This document shows positions 23,787-33,604 of a stretch of 64,000 bases of DNA, in pieces. A program made the position numbers and the translations under genes. The DNA lies in contig NZ_RQER01000008.1 in assembly GCF_004770615.1 (NCBI RefSeq), positions 1-64,000 on the forward strand, given 5' to 3'. The notes under the pieces are model-generated. The model did not search any database. It saw only the letters and a program-made list of their open reading frames with translations, and had not been told where the DNA came from. The DNA comes from Leptospira langatensis. GTDB taxonomy: Bacteria > Spirochaetota > Leptospiria > Leptospirales > Leptospiraceae. Within the stretch, counting starts at the first letter, position 1. Each line of letters opens with the position of its first letter.

Positions 23787-24979
23787 GTAGGAATGACCCG
23801 AAGTACTTCCCCGACAAGTTGTCCTCCAGATGTCCCACCGGTTCTAGGAAGGAAGGTACTTTGTACTTCAATATCTCCCGGAAGCGGTAGTGGAGAAGGA
23901 ATTGGATCGGAGGCCAATCGGCCGTAAAGTGAATTGAATTGGATATGATAAAAATCGGGATGGGCTTTCAGCAATGTGGCATTAACTTGTTCTATAGTAA
24001 CATCAAATCCTACAGGAAGGGTATTGATATACAGAGTAAGCGCATTTATGGCAATGACTAAGGCTTCAGCCTCAGTTAATTGAGAATCATTCATTAACCC
24101 CAATACGAAATCGCAATTGATTCCGATGACCGGTACCGCTGCAGTGTAAACGAATGTTCCGGCAGCGGAATAGCCGGGAAAATTCGAAGGATCATCCATA
24201 TCACCTTCAATCGTTTTACGTACTAAACTTAGTAGAGACGGTGGTGGGTTGGAAGTTCCGTCCGAAACATAAAGATTTATCCAACCAATTTCAAACGCAT
24301 TAGAAACGGGGTTGACGTTTAGGGTCATTTGAACGCCGGCCACACCCGGAATAGAGGTAGCCGCAGTGTAAATTCCAAGCTTAGTCGAACGGCCTAGTGA
24401 AAGAATAAAATCTTGGAAGCGCTTTAGCCTATTCTCCTCCGTTTCTAGCTCTGTTCCCCCGGAAAAATCAGCAGGATTCCAAAACCGAGTTCCGCCTGGA
24501 ACTTGAATGTCTAAGGATCCGAGGCCATCGTCCGTATCAATAGAAAGCCTCGTAATATTGTAATCTACTCCATTGGTTTCAGCTCTTACCTCAATTTCCA
24601 CGTATGTCTGGCCAACTACCAAAGTTACAGGGGCCACAGATTGGAACTTTAAACCGAAGAGATCTAAATTGAAAATTGGAAAGAGGATATCTGTTGTATG
24701 TCCAGAATGTTCGATGCGAACGATTCCGACTGTCTTCAATCCTGGGAGCCTCGGAAAACCAAACGCATTATAGACACCTTCCCTAATTGAGTATCTAAAA
24801 CCGTTTAGAGTTCGAACGTCTCCTTCCGATAAGAGGGTAGCGATCGCGTCAATTATTTGGGAGACTCGCGAATTCGCGTTGAAATTTGTAATTCTAGAAC
24901 CGCGCGCAATCAAATAGTTTTGAAAGGCAGTTTGATATTCTAAGAAGGTTTTCGGGATATATGGTGCGGGCGAACCCAT
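23783..24979 (-). CDS. baseplate J-like protein (Mu gp47 family)
   Basis: The 398-residue protein matches baseplate J/gp47: N-terminal YQTAFQNYLIARGSRITNF, ATLLSEGD, then the domain with GVDYNI and the central FSGGTELETEENRLKRFQ, which is the usual GG(T/x)..E(T/S)..E.R.R block. It is a structural piece of the baseplate wedge. The gene starts a minus-strand unit, diverging from the hub gene at 25046. CCGAT lies 31 nt before its ATG. Confidence 0.85.
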   Translation of the reverse strand: MGSPAPYIPKTFLEYQTAFQNYLIARGSRITNFNANSRVSQIIDAIATLLSEGDVRTLNGFRYSIREGVYNAFGFPRLPGLKTVGIVRIEHSGHTTDILFPIFNLDLFGLKFQSVAPVTLVVGQTYVEIEVRAETNGVDYNITRLSIDTDDGLGSLDIQVPGGTRFWNPADFSGGTELETEENRLKRFQDFILSLGRSTKLGIYTAATSIPGVAGVQMTLNVNPVSNAFEIGWINLYVSDGTSNPPPSLLSLVRKTIEGDMDDPSNFPGYSAAGTFVYTAAVPVIGINCDFVLGLMNDSQLTEAEALVIAINALTLYINTLPVGFDVTIEQVNATLLKAHPDFYHIQFNSLYGRLASDPIPSPLPLPGDIEVQSTFLPRTGGTSGGQLVGEVLRVIPT

Positions 24980-25004
24980 GGAAAAACGGTAAGGTAGATT
25001 CGAC

Positions 25005-25020
25005 TATCGGGGAACCGATA
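25005..25020. promoter_or_regulatory. divergent late promoter region with palindrome and two CCGAT motifs
   Basis: TATCGG-GGAA-CCGATA is a perfect inverted repeat. It contains CCGAT on the plus strand (25015-25019) exactly 31 nt before ATG 25046, and CCGAT on the minus strand (25010-25006) exactly 31 nt before ATG 24979. It likely serves both divergent units as a shared promoter or activator site. Confidence 0.55.
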
Positions 25021-25045
25021 CGCCATAAATTGCTATTCTTTCGGG

Positions 25046-26989
25046 ATGACCGCTCTTTCTGGTGCCTCTAGTTTCGCCCAAGGGGCGCTTAGTTCGGCTG
25101 GCGATGCGTTTAATTCAGTTACCAGCGGAGCTTTCTCTGGCGGCCTATCTCCGACATACCAACCCAAAAACGTTTTCTCATTCGCATTCTATATTAAGCA
25201 GGAGGATGGTAGCTACGACCTAAGTGACCCGACAGGCGTAGAATATTTCTTTGTCAACGGCCCAACTCAGTATTCGGAGAACTTTAAATATCGAACCAGC
25301 GTGGATAAGACTTTCGGCGGAACAGTCGTCGTTGATTACGGACCAGATAATCACGAAATTCGCATGGAAGGGGAGTTCCATATTTACTTTAGGGGCCTTC
25401 CAGGGACCCCTCGCGGCGGAATTCCGGGAGACTCCGGAAATGGTTTCTTTCAGTCAGCTTTAAGTGCCGGAAAAGCTTTGGTTTCCAATGCAGTAGGAAG
25501 CTATTATGATTCCATACGAACTAAATACTTAGCTCTTGCCGGTGGCGATTTTAGAAGCGGTCTACAAGAATTCCAAGATTTCATGTATATGCTACATTAT
25601 TCCCGTAGCTTAGATCCCGTTCAATACACGTCGGGCGACCCTCAAGGAAGAAAGGTAGTCAATTTCTTTTCAGGCCTACGCTTAAACTGGAAAGAAATTG
25701 CCATGGTCTTTCGAGACTATGATCGGAATCGAACAGTGGAAGTAATTGTCCCTCAGAATGGTTTCACGATCTCCAGAGCAGTTCAGGATACTAACACCTA
25801 TAAATATTCATTAAACTTGACAACGGTCCGTGAGCTCGACGCTAAGATCTTAAGTCCGCTTGTAAGATCGAATTTTAATCCGTCCCGGACCATATCAGGT
25901 TTAATGAATGAACTAGAAAATCTTGTTAACCTCCCTTTAAAGCTTTCCGGTACCTTGTTAGGAGTAGCAAAATTCGCCCAAACATTTGCAAATTCGGCCG
26001 ATCGCTTAAAGACTTCGTGGGGCCGAATGAAGGATCAGTTCAACCTTGAGGGGAGGTTGGCAAGGAAGACGTTCGATTCCGCACGGTCCACTTTGGGCAT
26101 CGGAGGCAAGACTCGAGGTTTCTCAGCAGAGGAAATTTCCAATGCAATCGATGCCGCATATAGCCAATCGAGAGCCCGGGAGGCAGATTTCCGACAAGCA
26201 TTAGAAAAGGCAGAGTCTGATCTATCAGCATTCCTTTCCGCGGTCGGGTTTTTCTCCATTCCCATTTCCGGATCCTCTTCCTATGCCGCAGAATCAGTCA
26301 AACCTGGTGCAGATTTCACCGCTTGGATTGATAACGAAGCGTACGACTTCGCTATCAATGCTCGAGATATTCTTAACGAAACGAGGGCCGCCATAAATTA
26401 TGCTGCAATCGACGATGGCTTTAGGATTCGGAAGGTTGGCGCTGGAGAGACATACAATAGTATTGCAAAAGCGGAATTAGGAAATGCTAAATTGGGCGAG
26501 GCGTTAGCAAGGTACAATAATGACTCCGATACCACACAGCTTGCAAAGGCAGCAATCAAGATTCCTTATGGAAAAGTCACGAATATCTTCACTACCTTAC
26601 CGGAGCAATTCACACCCAGGGATTTAGAAGTCGCGCTTATTGGAGCGGATTTGAAGTTAACAGAAAATCGCGGAATAGCGGTGGCTCCAAATGGCGATTG
26701 GGCTCTTGTTGAAGGTGATGAAACCTTAATCAATAACATCTTAGATCCTATTGATTTCGAGCAAGGTTCCTTACCAGCGAACCCTTCAATAGGAAATCCC
26801 ATTCCAATAGGTTCGCTTCCGGATGACCTAGTTAAGAATAGTTATCTAGCGCAAATATTAGGACAAATTCGGTCGGATCCTAGAGTAAGCAACGCTCAAT
26901 ATCTCGGAGCAATTCAGGAAGGAGATAAATACTTATTCTTATTTACCGTTACGTCCATTTCCGGTGGCAGCTTCTACTTAAGCTTATGA
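25046..26989 (+). CDS. tail/baseplate protein with LysM-like and gp25-like regions
   Basis: The 647-residue protein has a beta-rich N-terminus (residues about 40-280) resembling contractile-tail proteins. A long helical middle (330-400) follows, then a LysM-like segment near residues 460-505 (VGAGETYNSIAKAELG). The C-terminus (530-647) contains IAVAPNGDWALVEGDETL, as in gp25/W or DUF2634 baseplate proteins. It may combine two baseplate proteins that are separate elsewhere. Its stop overlaps the next ATG. Confidence 0.65.
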   Translation: MTALSGASSFAQGALSSAGDAFNSVTSGAFSGGLSPTYQPKNVFSFAFYIKQEDGSYDLSDPTGVEYFFVNGPTQYSENFKYRTSVDKTFGGTVVVDYGPDNHEIRMEGEFHIYFRGLPGTPRGGIPGDSGNGFFQSALSAGKALVSNAVGSYYDSIRTKYLALAGGDFRSGLQEFQDFMYMLHYSRSLDPVQYTSGDPQGRKVVNFFSGLRLNWKEIAMVFRDYDRNRTVEVIVPQNGFTISRAVQDTNTYKYSLNLTTVRELDAKILSPLVRSNFNPSRTISGLMNELENLVNLPLKLSGTLLGVAKFAQTFANSADRLKTSWGRMKDQFNLEGRLARKTFDSARSTLGIGGKTRGFSAEEISNAIDAAYSQSRAREADFRQALEKAESDLSAFLSAVGFFSIPISGSSSYAAESVKPGADFTAWIDNEAYDFAINARDILNETRAAINYAAIDDGFRIRKVGAGETYNSIAKAELGNAKLGEALARYNNDSDTTQLAKAAIKIPYGKVTNIFTTLPEQFTPRDLEVALIGADLKLTENRGIAVAPNGDWALVEGDETLINNILDPIDFEQGSLPANPSIGNPIPIGSLPDDLVKNSYLAQILGQIRSDPRVSNAQYLGAIQEGDKYLFLFTVTSISGGSFYLSL

Positions 26990-27714
26990 GTTCGAATATT
27001 TGGTCAAATGACGTTTTTGAGTTTCAGGGAAGAAAACGCTCACCTGACGACCGACATGCTCCCTGTATTCTTGCGTATGTAACTAAAGTTTCGTCAAAGT
27101 TCCGAGCGGACATTATGACCGAATCAGGAGAGCCGTTCGCTAAAGTCAGGTATTTCGGACCAAATCTGAATGCCAAGACAAACACTGCTCACGGGCGATT
27201 AGAGCCGTTAAAAAAAGGGCAAATAGTTTTAGTTGAGTTCTTATTTGGCTCGTTCCGCAAGCCAATTATCTCCCGGGCCTTTCCATTCGCGGCCAAGGAT
27301 TCGGATCTTTCTAATATTCAAAACTTTTGGGATAAATACTCTTTTATTAATCCTGAGACCGATATCATTGATTTCCATGAGTCCGGATATTTCGTTCGGC
27401 AAACGGCAAATAAGATTATGATTTGCGACTCAGATCAAAATGTAGTTCATGAAATTGATTTCATTACTCGAAAAGCGAAATGGAATATAGATATCGAAGT
27501 AGAGGGTAACTTTAAAGTTATCGGAAATACGACCTTCGAGGGAGACTTAACGCAGACAGGGGATCAATCGATTACCGGTAAGATACATGCCTCTAAAGAA
27601 ATTTCTTCCGATGAAGATGTTAAGGCGGGGGAAATATCCTTAACCCAGCACGGTCATTTGGAACACCCAGGACCATCTCCAGAAACTCGTACTGCAGGGG
27701 GAGCAGTTCCGTAG
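26986..27714 (+). CDS. baseplate spike protein (gpV/gp45-like)
   Basis: The 242-residue protein has an OB-fold-like part (VRYFGP, LKKGQIVLVEFLFG, PIISRAF) and a C-terminal beta-helix with GNTTFEGDLTQTGDQ and a histidine end (TQHGHLEHPGP) that may bind a metal. This is the pattern of Mu gp45 and P2 gpV spike proteins, which pierce the host membrane. It lies between the LysM/gp25 gene and the hub gene. Confidence 0.7.
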   Translation: MSSNIWSNDVFEFQGRKRSPDDRHAPCILAYVTKVSSKFRADIMTESGEPFAKVRYFGPNLNAKTNTAHGRLEPLKKGQIVLVEFLFGSFRKPIISRAFPFAAKDSDLSNIQNFWDKYSFINPETDIIDFHESGYFVRQTANKIMICDSDQNVVHEIDFITRKAKWNIDIEVEGNFKVIGNTTFEGDLTQTGDQSITGKIHASKEISSDEDVKAGEISLTQHGHLEHPGPSPETRTAGGAVP

Positions 27715-27715
27715 T

Positions 27716-29284
27716 ATGGCAGATATTAAAACAAAAACAACCCGCGGTGATATTCCACTTCCGCCTCTTTTATATGGCATTGAGATAGTGCGTCCAGGTA
27801 ATCTTGCGAATCTTTTTTTTCCGGTTCAGCACGTTAAGTCAATACGCTCTCATAGATCAATTTCGGCCGGGGCAGGTGGCATCACTTTAACCATTCCGTA
27901 TCAAGACTGGTATATAGTTCAGGACCAGGAAAAAGAAAAATCACAAGTCCCGTTAAAGCTTTCTGAAATTAAAAACGGAGTTTCTCTACGTTTCGGACAA
28001 ATTTTCCCAATATACAGCTTCATCCGTCTCTATTATGAAAACGGATCCAGTTCCGAGGGGAGATCTGGATTCAATAAGCTTAATACAGGAATGGTAAAAA
28101 CACGGGCATCAGAATTCGTGGCCGATGGAAAATCTTTTCTTCAATTAACAATCGTCCCACCTGAAACAAAACTAATGGAAACGGAATTCTTTCTCGATTA
28201 CCAACGTGAGAGTGGAAAGCCGCCGTCGAGATCGCAAGACGATTTTGCAGGTGTTATTAATTCTGCAGCAGATATACTTCTTCAAGGGCAGCTAAAAGAT
28301 TTAATCACAAATTTTTGGAATAAATTCTTCTGTGAACTCTTAGAGGTCCCGGCTTACGGCTACCATCCTTTTTTAGCAAAAACGACCGACGTAGGGGCGG
28401 ATTCTATTTTAAGCCTAGTGCCTCCTGAGAATGCCTATACGGAGTCGTTCGCCTATGAAAGCCAAGTGCTCTCTAGCTTTACGATCGGAGAGTTTATATC
28501 CTTCTGGGATATTTTTCGTTCGTATTTGTCGGCACCATTGTATGAGCTATTCGTGGACCCTTTGCAAACCACGACCATCGGGGACAAAGCAAATCCAGGT
28601 GTAATCTATGGACCGTTGGGAGCTTCTTCCCAAGAAATCAAAACCTATTCCGTTGGCCAAGGGGAAGCCAAAGTGGTATTCAGACCAACTCCATTTTATA
28701 TGTTTAACTCTGATGGTAAGTACAGAGACCTCTCAGAAAATGGAATCGATTACGGCTATGTGTTTGCTTTAGATGATTTGAAACAATGTAGGTTTGAGGA
28801 TTCTCCGGATGCTGTTGTTTCTGCCGTTCACCTATCGCTTAATGTTTATTCTTCCTTTGGAACTGTGTTGAGTGAACCAAAGTATAATAACAAACTTCGG
28901 GCAGTTATTGGACCTAAATTTCTCTCAGTTAGATTGAGCGGATTAAACTTCAAAGAAGAGAACCTTACCGAGAAGAACAAGGCAGGGTATAAGGATGAAC
29001 TTTCTAAAATTAGGGATATCCTATTCTCAATATTCTGCGATAATACGGAGCTCAAATGTGGCTCCGGATCCTTTTCGCTACCGTTTATTCCAATAAGGGT
29101 TGGGATGCCCTTTCAAATAATAAAGGATGATGCAAGAACCTATCCATTCCAAACAGATGACATATCCGAATTCGGTTACATTACCGATGTAATCGATGAA
29201 TTTTCTCCGGGGGATGCAAAGGCAAATACAACGGTCCATTATAAGTGGGCTCCTACAAAAATGGACGCGTTCTCGAATTTATGA
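27716..29284 (+). CDS. baseplate hub protein (gpD/gp27-like, tentative)
   Basis: The 522-residue protein is beta-rich at both ends, with a long mixed middle. Its order after the spike gene fits the hub, and its size fits. There is no signature motif, so the call is from context. It starts one base after the spike stop. Confidence 0.5.
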   Translation: MADIKTKTTRGDIPLPPLLYGIEIVRPGNLANLFFPVQHVKSIRSHRSISAGAGGITLTIPYQDWYIVQDQEKEKSQVPLKLSEIKNGVSLRFGQIFPIYSFIRLYYENGSSSEGRSGFNKLNTGMVKTRASEFVADGKSFLQLTIVPPETKLMETEFFLDYQRESGKPPSRSQDDFAGVINSAADILLQGQLKDLITNFWNKFFCELLEVPAYGYHPFLAKTTDVGADSILSLVPPENAYTESFAYESQVLSSFTIGEFISFWDIFRSYLSAPLYELFVDPLQTTTIGDKANPGVIYGPLGASSQEIKTYSVGQGEAKVVFRPTPFYMFNSDGKYRDLSENGIDYGYVFALDDLKQCRFEDSPDAVVSAVHLSLNVYSSFGTVLSEPKYNNKLRAVIGPKFLSVRLSGLNFKEENLTEKNKAGYKDELSKIRDILFSIFCDNTELKCGSGSFSLPFIPIRVGMPFQIIKDDARTYPFQTDDISEFGYITDVIDEFSPGDAKANTTVHYKWAPTKMDAFSNL

Positions 29285-29288
29285 TCCT

Positions 29289-29293
29289 CCGAT
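29289..29293 (+). promoter_or_regulatory. late CCGAT motif
   Basis: CCTCCGAT lies just after the hub gene's stop, 32 nt before ATG 29321, which has no clear ribosome binding site. It is one of ten equally placed copies. Confidence 0.45.
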
Positions 29294-29320
29294 CAAAGAC
29301 GAAAACAAGATAAATATGCA

Positions 29321-31420
29321 ATGTCTGTCATTTTCCAAGCTGTCTTAGAAACCATTGAAATCTTAAAAGGAAAGCCTCTGCCGATTGGTCACCCAACACA
29401 TCGCTCAGATGGGTCCATCTGGCAAAAAGTGAAACCCTCTGGACAAAAAGGGGCTTGGAAAATGATCCAGCCGCCAACTAAGAAAAATGGTTCGGAAAAT
29501 AACGTTGAAACCGGCGACACCTCTAATTCAACAAAACCGCCGGTTTTTTCACCCGAGGAAATCAAAAGCGAGGAAGCCTTAATTGGCGCAATCAGGCAAA
29601 ATTTAATAAAGCAAGGGCAGGAAGCTCGGGCTAAAGAATTTAATCAGGAAATTTCTCGGACTGACCGCAAGCTCCTTTCAGTCTTGAATGTTGCGTACAG
29701 ATTTGTTCAAATGGATTCCTCTACAGTAAATAGGATCCGGAAGGGAATCATTGCGAGCGCGGTGAAAGCAACAAAAATTGCTAAGCCAAACACTCCGCTC
29801 CTTCCTTTTGGTGAAACCGAGATTACAGCAACTGTAAAAGATTCCAAGCAGGACCAGCAAGAACGCAAAGAAAAACTTGAGAGTCTCATAAACGCAGCTC
29901 ATCCGCCAGGTACTCGCGTTAGAGTATCTGATTCGGTCAACATCACAGCTATTCGGTCTGGCTTTATACGCAACGATGAATTAGTATATATCCTAACGGA
30001 TGGGAGAGAAGTTCCTGCTGAAAAAATTACAGTAATGGCTGACGATGATCCTCTTTCCGTCTCTAAGAAAATGGAATCATCGAATCCAGGTAATAGGGGT
30101 TCTATTCGGCAGGAAATGTTTGGAACATTGCATACGGAAGAGGAAGCGACCTCCGCTATCGAAACGGAAGAAGTTGATTTCAAGCCAGAAATGAAAGCCG
30201 CAACTGTATTCCAATATGGGATATCCGTGGATACTACGATTCCAGATTATTCAAAGGCACCAATTGATAAGATAATTTTTTTCAAAGAGAAGAATATTCT
30301 CAAAAGGCCTCGTCCAGCTTATATCCCAGAAATCGATATAGGAGATTTTGACCGGGCTCTTAAGTTCCGTTTCCCAGCGGTTCAGGTGGAAGCTGACTCC
30401 TATCTAGTGCAACTTAACTCCGGGAGGTCTACCTCTGAACCTGCGAAATGGGCATATATGAGTCTTGACGGGTTAGCAGCCACAGAAAACTATTATCAGA
30501 GTTATTGTAAAGCAAACCTTCGCGAAAAATACGAACAGCACGGCATTAAAAAACGGGTCATTCTCTCTGTTCCTCGGGACAACAAAATGACTACACTGCA
30601 ATTCAATCTTATCGGTTCAAAGCTGTTCGGTTCTCCTCCAAGTAGAAATACTTCCCCTGAATATAAAAAGGTCTGGGAAGAATATCACAAACTAAATAAA
30701 GCCCTGGGTTACAAGAGGAACGATATTTCATCTCGAACTTCGGATCGCATTGAAATGAATACTTATGATAAGGGCAAAGAAACGTCATACGGGGATTCAG
30801 GGACCAAGGCAGATCTCCTGGAAAGCATGGGGGTTTTAGTAAAACGTCAAAACGGTAAGCCAATTTCCGATTTAGAGATTCAACAAATCAAGGAGCATTT
30901 AGGGGGTGTTTACCTTGCCTTTGGCGATAGAAGAGAAATGGCAAAGAATTTCGGCCTAAAAATATCTCACTCGGGAAATGTTTTAATGCACGCCCGACGA
31001 GCTTTGGGCATATTTACCCCTTCTTTCAAATCTATCGGTGTTTCTTTTCAGGAGGAAGGGCATCCCGGACTAACTTTGGCCCACGAATTTGGTCACTTTA
31101 TGGATCATTACCTGGGCAAAAAAAAGGGAGGGTTTTTTGCATCCGATAGAGATGGAAGCTTGGAAAGCGAGATTGCAAACGTTTTTCGCGATGGAATGGA
31201 AGATGGAATCGACTCAGCCTATTGGACTCGCACTTGCGAATGCTTCGCCAGAGCTTGCGAAATGTACTACTCGGAAAAAATTGATGGCGAAGGAGTATGG
31301 ACCCGCCCCCAAAACCCTAGGTGGTCTTATTTTAAGGAGAAGGTAAAGCCGCTCATGGAAAAATTTTTCGAAGAAAATTCAGAATTACTGAAAACCATTT
31401 TGGCTGATGCGTTTAAATAA
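29321..31420 (+). CDS. polyvalent protein with LPD1-type metallopeptidase-like domain
   Basis: The 699-residue protein ends in the large polyvalent-protein-associated LPD1-like domain. GVYLAFGDRRE near residue 525, NVLMHARRALGIFTP, and the metal motif HEFGH at residues 588-592 are followed by ECFARACEMY near 640-649. The N-terminal part has GHPTHRSDGSIWQKV and a charged helical region. The protein may be injected with the DNA, as proposed for this class. It shares no long segment with the 1044-residue protein. Confidence 0.7.
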   Translation: MSVIFQAVLETIEILKGKPLPIGHPTHRSDGSIWQKVKPSGQKGAWKMIQPPTKKNGSENNVETGDTSNSTKPPVFSPEEIKSEEALIGAIRQNLIKQGQEARAKEFNQEISRTDRKLLSVLNVAYRFVQMDSSTVNRIRKGIIASAVKATKIAKPNTPLLPFGETEITATVKDSKQDQQERKEKLESLINAAHPPGTRVRVSDSVNITAIRSGFIRNDELVYILTDGREVPAEKITVMADDDPLSVSKKMESSNPGNRGSIRQEMFGTLHTEEEATSAIETEEVDFKPEMKAATVFQYGISVDTTIPDYSKAPIDKIIFFKEKNILKRPRPAYIPEIDIGDFDRALKFRFPAVQVEADSYLVQLNSGRSTSEPAKWAYMSLDGLAATENYYQSYCKANLREKYEQHGIKKRVILSVPRDNKMTTLQFNLIGSKLFGSPPSRNTSPEYKKVWEEYHKLNKALGYKRNDISSRTSDRIEMNTYDKGKETSYGDSGTKADLLESMGVLVKRQNGKPISDLEIQQIKEHLGGVYLAFGDRREMAKNFGLKISHSGNVLMHARRALGIFTPSFKSIGVSFQEEGHPGLTLAHEFGHFMDHYLGKKKGGFFASDRDGSLESEIANVFRDGMEDGIDSAYWTRTCECFARACEMYYSEKIDGEGVWTRPQNPRWSYFKEKVKPLMEKFFEENSELLKTILADAFK

Positions 31421-31479
31421 CCCGATTTTCCGTAGTTGCGATTATGATCGAATGCGGAACCATTTGCCTGTAAGATGAA

Positions 31480-31869
31480 ATGCCAACTTTTCTCGGTCCT
31501 TTCACCCTTGACGATTACCCAGAGGATAATCTTTTGAAAAAAGTTAACCTGGCCGAAGCAGAGATTGATTTTTCTTCTCCTGCTGGCTCGTTCAATCTGG
31601 GCGACATTTTGCAGACAAACTCAACCGTTGTCCAGGTTTTAGTTCGGGTCACCCAGGCCTTCGATGGTCTCCCTTCTATTTCCGTAGGAGATACTGTCAG
31701 TCAAGATAGCTGGCTCAATGAAGATGGTATCGATCTCTCAGAAGTAGGAGTTTTTCTGTCCATGGTTTTGGAAAAACTCCTAACGGTGACCCAAGGAAGA
31801 GTTTACTGGGACCCTGGTGGTTCCACCGTTGGATCGCTCAAAGTTTTCCTTTTAGTAACAGATCCTTAA
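31480..31869 (+). CDS. hypothetical virion protein
   Basis: The 129-residue beta-rich protein (VQVLVRVTQAFDGLPSISVG) has no charged tail or membrane segment. Its position just before the prohead protease suggests a head or fibre decoration protein. CCGAT lies 58 nt before the ATG, further away than in other units. Confidence 0.45.
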   Translation: MPTFLGPFTLDDYPEDNLLKKVNLAEAEIDFSSPAGSFNLGDILQTNSTVVQVLVRVTQAFDGLPSISVGDTVSQDSWLNEDGIDLSEVGVFLSMVLEKLLTVTQGRVYWDPGGSTVGSLKVFLLVTDP

Positions 31870-31878
31870 ATTTTTCCT

Positions 31879-31883
31879 CCGAT
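31879..31883 (+). promoter_or_regulatory. late CCGAT motif
   Basis: CCTCCGATA lies 31 nt before ATG 31910 of the prohead protease gene. AAGGAGG lies between them, so this unit also has a strong ribosome binding site. Confidence 0.5.
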
Positions 31884-31909
31884 ATTCTTCTTTAACGTAA
31901 AAGGAGGAT

Positions 31910-32833
31910 ATGGCAGAAACCGAATTCCTCCATCCACTTCAAATATTAAAGGCTTCCCCTGTCGAGAGAACCGGAGCCATAGAAATACTCGTTCGCGCGT
32001 CTTCCGAAAAAGAGGACAGACAGGGGGAAACAATTCTTAAATCGGCTTATGCTGATCCCCTCATGCGCCAGGACCTTTGCAAATCCGGTTACATGGATTA
32101 CAATCACCTCACTGATCTCATTGAAAAATACATACAAAAGAATAAGGCCACAATTAATCCCATTGAGCTAACAAGCCTGCAACATGCGAAGACCAAAGCG
32201 ATCATAGGGGGAATCAGTGAATGTGGTTTTAAAGACGACTTCTCCTCTTCCTTGGGCCTCAAGGATGATGGCTTCTATCTGAAGAGCCAGCTTTTTCCGG
32301 ATAATGAATTCGTTAAGGAAATTCGGAAAGGTCTTGCTGCCGGATGGCATGGGTGGGGTGCATCAGTTTCTGGCTTTGCTCGGCCGCAAGATGTACAGGG
32401 GAAAACGATTAAGAAGATTCGAATTCGGAAATGTGCGTTAGCTCCGCTGGATGAGGTGGTGAACCAAGATACCGAGGTTCAATTGATTAAAGGCACAATT
32501 ATGTTGCGCGATTTCCAAAAATCTCTCTTGGCAGTGTCAACGGATTCAAAGGTCGACCCGACCATTCCCGATGTTTCATACGAAATTCGCGAACAGCTTT
32601 ATGATGTTCAGCGCAAGATCGAATCCTTTGGGAAGCTAATGATGCTTATCCCTGAATTTTCCGATCAAATTATTCAATCGATCTTTTCCGATATTTTAGC
32701 GCGGGTTAAAAATGGGAAACTTGAAAATAGATCAGCGGATGTTCGCGATTATCTCAAATGGAGCTACGGCTTTTCCGGGGACCAATTGGACCAACTCACT
32801 GATGCAATATTCTTAAATTTGAACGGAGAATAG
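31910..32833 (+). CDS. prohead protease (tentative)
   Basis: The 307-residue protein has a His in DYNHL (near residue 65) and a Ser in WGASVSG (near 152), in the order of the catalytic residues of the herpes-type prohead proteases. The typical motif IRKCALAPLDEVVNQDTEVQ also lies before the C-terminal helices. The scaffold and major capsid genes follow in the usual order. The C-terminal extension is longer than in small proteases. Confidence 0.6.
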   Translation: MAETEFLHPLQILKASPVERTGAIEILVRASSEKEDRQGETILKSAYADPLMRQDLCKSGYMDYNHLTDLIEKYIQKNKATINPIELTSLQHAKTKAIIGGISECGFKDDFSSSLGLKDDGFYLKSQLFPDNEFVKEIRKGLAAGWHGWGASVSGFARPQDVQGKTIKKIRIRKCALAPLDEVVNQDTEVQLIKGTIMLRDFQKSLLAVSTDSKVDPTIPDVSYEIREQLYDVQRKIESFGKLMMLIPEFSDQIIQSIFSDILARVKNGKLENRSADVRDYLKWSYGFSGDQLDQLTDAIFLNLNGE

Positions 32834-32834
32834 A

Positions 32835-33602
32835 ATGTTCGACTTCACGGATTCAATCAACCGCCTAAAGAACAAAATTAAGGAAAGAGCTGTTTCAAAA
32901 TCGGATTTGGGGACTGGCGCTCAAAATCCTGATATTACCGCTCTCGCCTCTGAAGTGACGACTTTGTTAGATGATAACACCGTTAAACCAGAAGTTCCAG
33001 CCGTTAAAGACTGGGCTGTATCCAAAGGTCTTTCAGAAGAGCAGGCGGGCACGTTTGCGACAGAGGTCGTAAATTCCTATTTCGACTCTGAAGGAAAGCC
33101 CGTGCAAAAAAGCAATGCTGGTAGCCCAGAAAACGGAGAACCAGGCACGGGAACGGACGAAGAAAGACAGAAGCGCGAAGAAGATGAGAAAGTAGAAAAG
33201 TCTCGGATGCTTTTGCTTCTCAATCAAATCCCTGAAAGTCTCCAGGTCTTGAAGTCCAGCGTAGAAGTCCTTGCAGCTTCCACGGAATACGTAATCGATC
33301 AGTTAGACAAAACCGGCCACTTAGCGGAAGAAGTCGCCAAGTTAAAATCCGAGCTTTCGAAAATCGCAAATATCCCAGCGGGCAAAAGGGATCCGGTTAC
33401 CCAGGCGCTCCCTGGTAAGACTGTTACGAAGACAGAGGGAATCGTTGCTCCTGGAGAAAGGAACAAATACGGCGATCTCATTCTGAAAGGAATCGAAATG
33501 GGTAAATGTCAAGTTGAGGACATGAACTATTTTGAAACTACTTACAAACTGGCGCCTCGCGTCCAAGCATTCATTGAAAATAACAAAGAGGTTCTTAAAT
33601 AA
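32835..33602 (+). CDS. capsid scaffolding protein (tentative)
   Basis: The 255-residue protein is acidic and helical (residues 110-185) and carries disordered Gly/Glu/Asn-rich parts. It lies between protease and capsid, the usual scaffold position. It starts one base after the protease stop and ends two bases before the capsid ATG. Confidence 0.55.
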   Translation: MFDFTDSINRLKNKIKERAVSKSDLGTGAQNPDITALASEVTTLLDDNTVKPEVPAVKDWAVSKGLSEEQAGTFATEVVNSYFDSEGKPVQKSNAGSPENGEPGTGTDEERQKREEDEKVEKSRMLLLLNQIPESLQVLKSSVEVLAASTEYVIDQLDKTGHLAEEVAKLKSELSKIANIPAGKRDPVTQALPGKTVTKTEGIVAPGERNKYGDLILKGIEMGKCQVEDMNYFETTYKLAPRVQAFIENNKEVLK

Positions 33603-33604
33603 TT

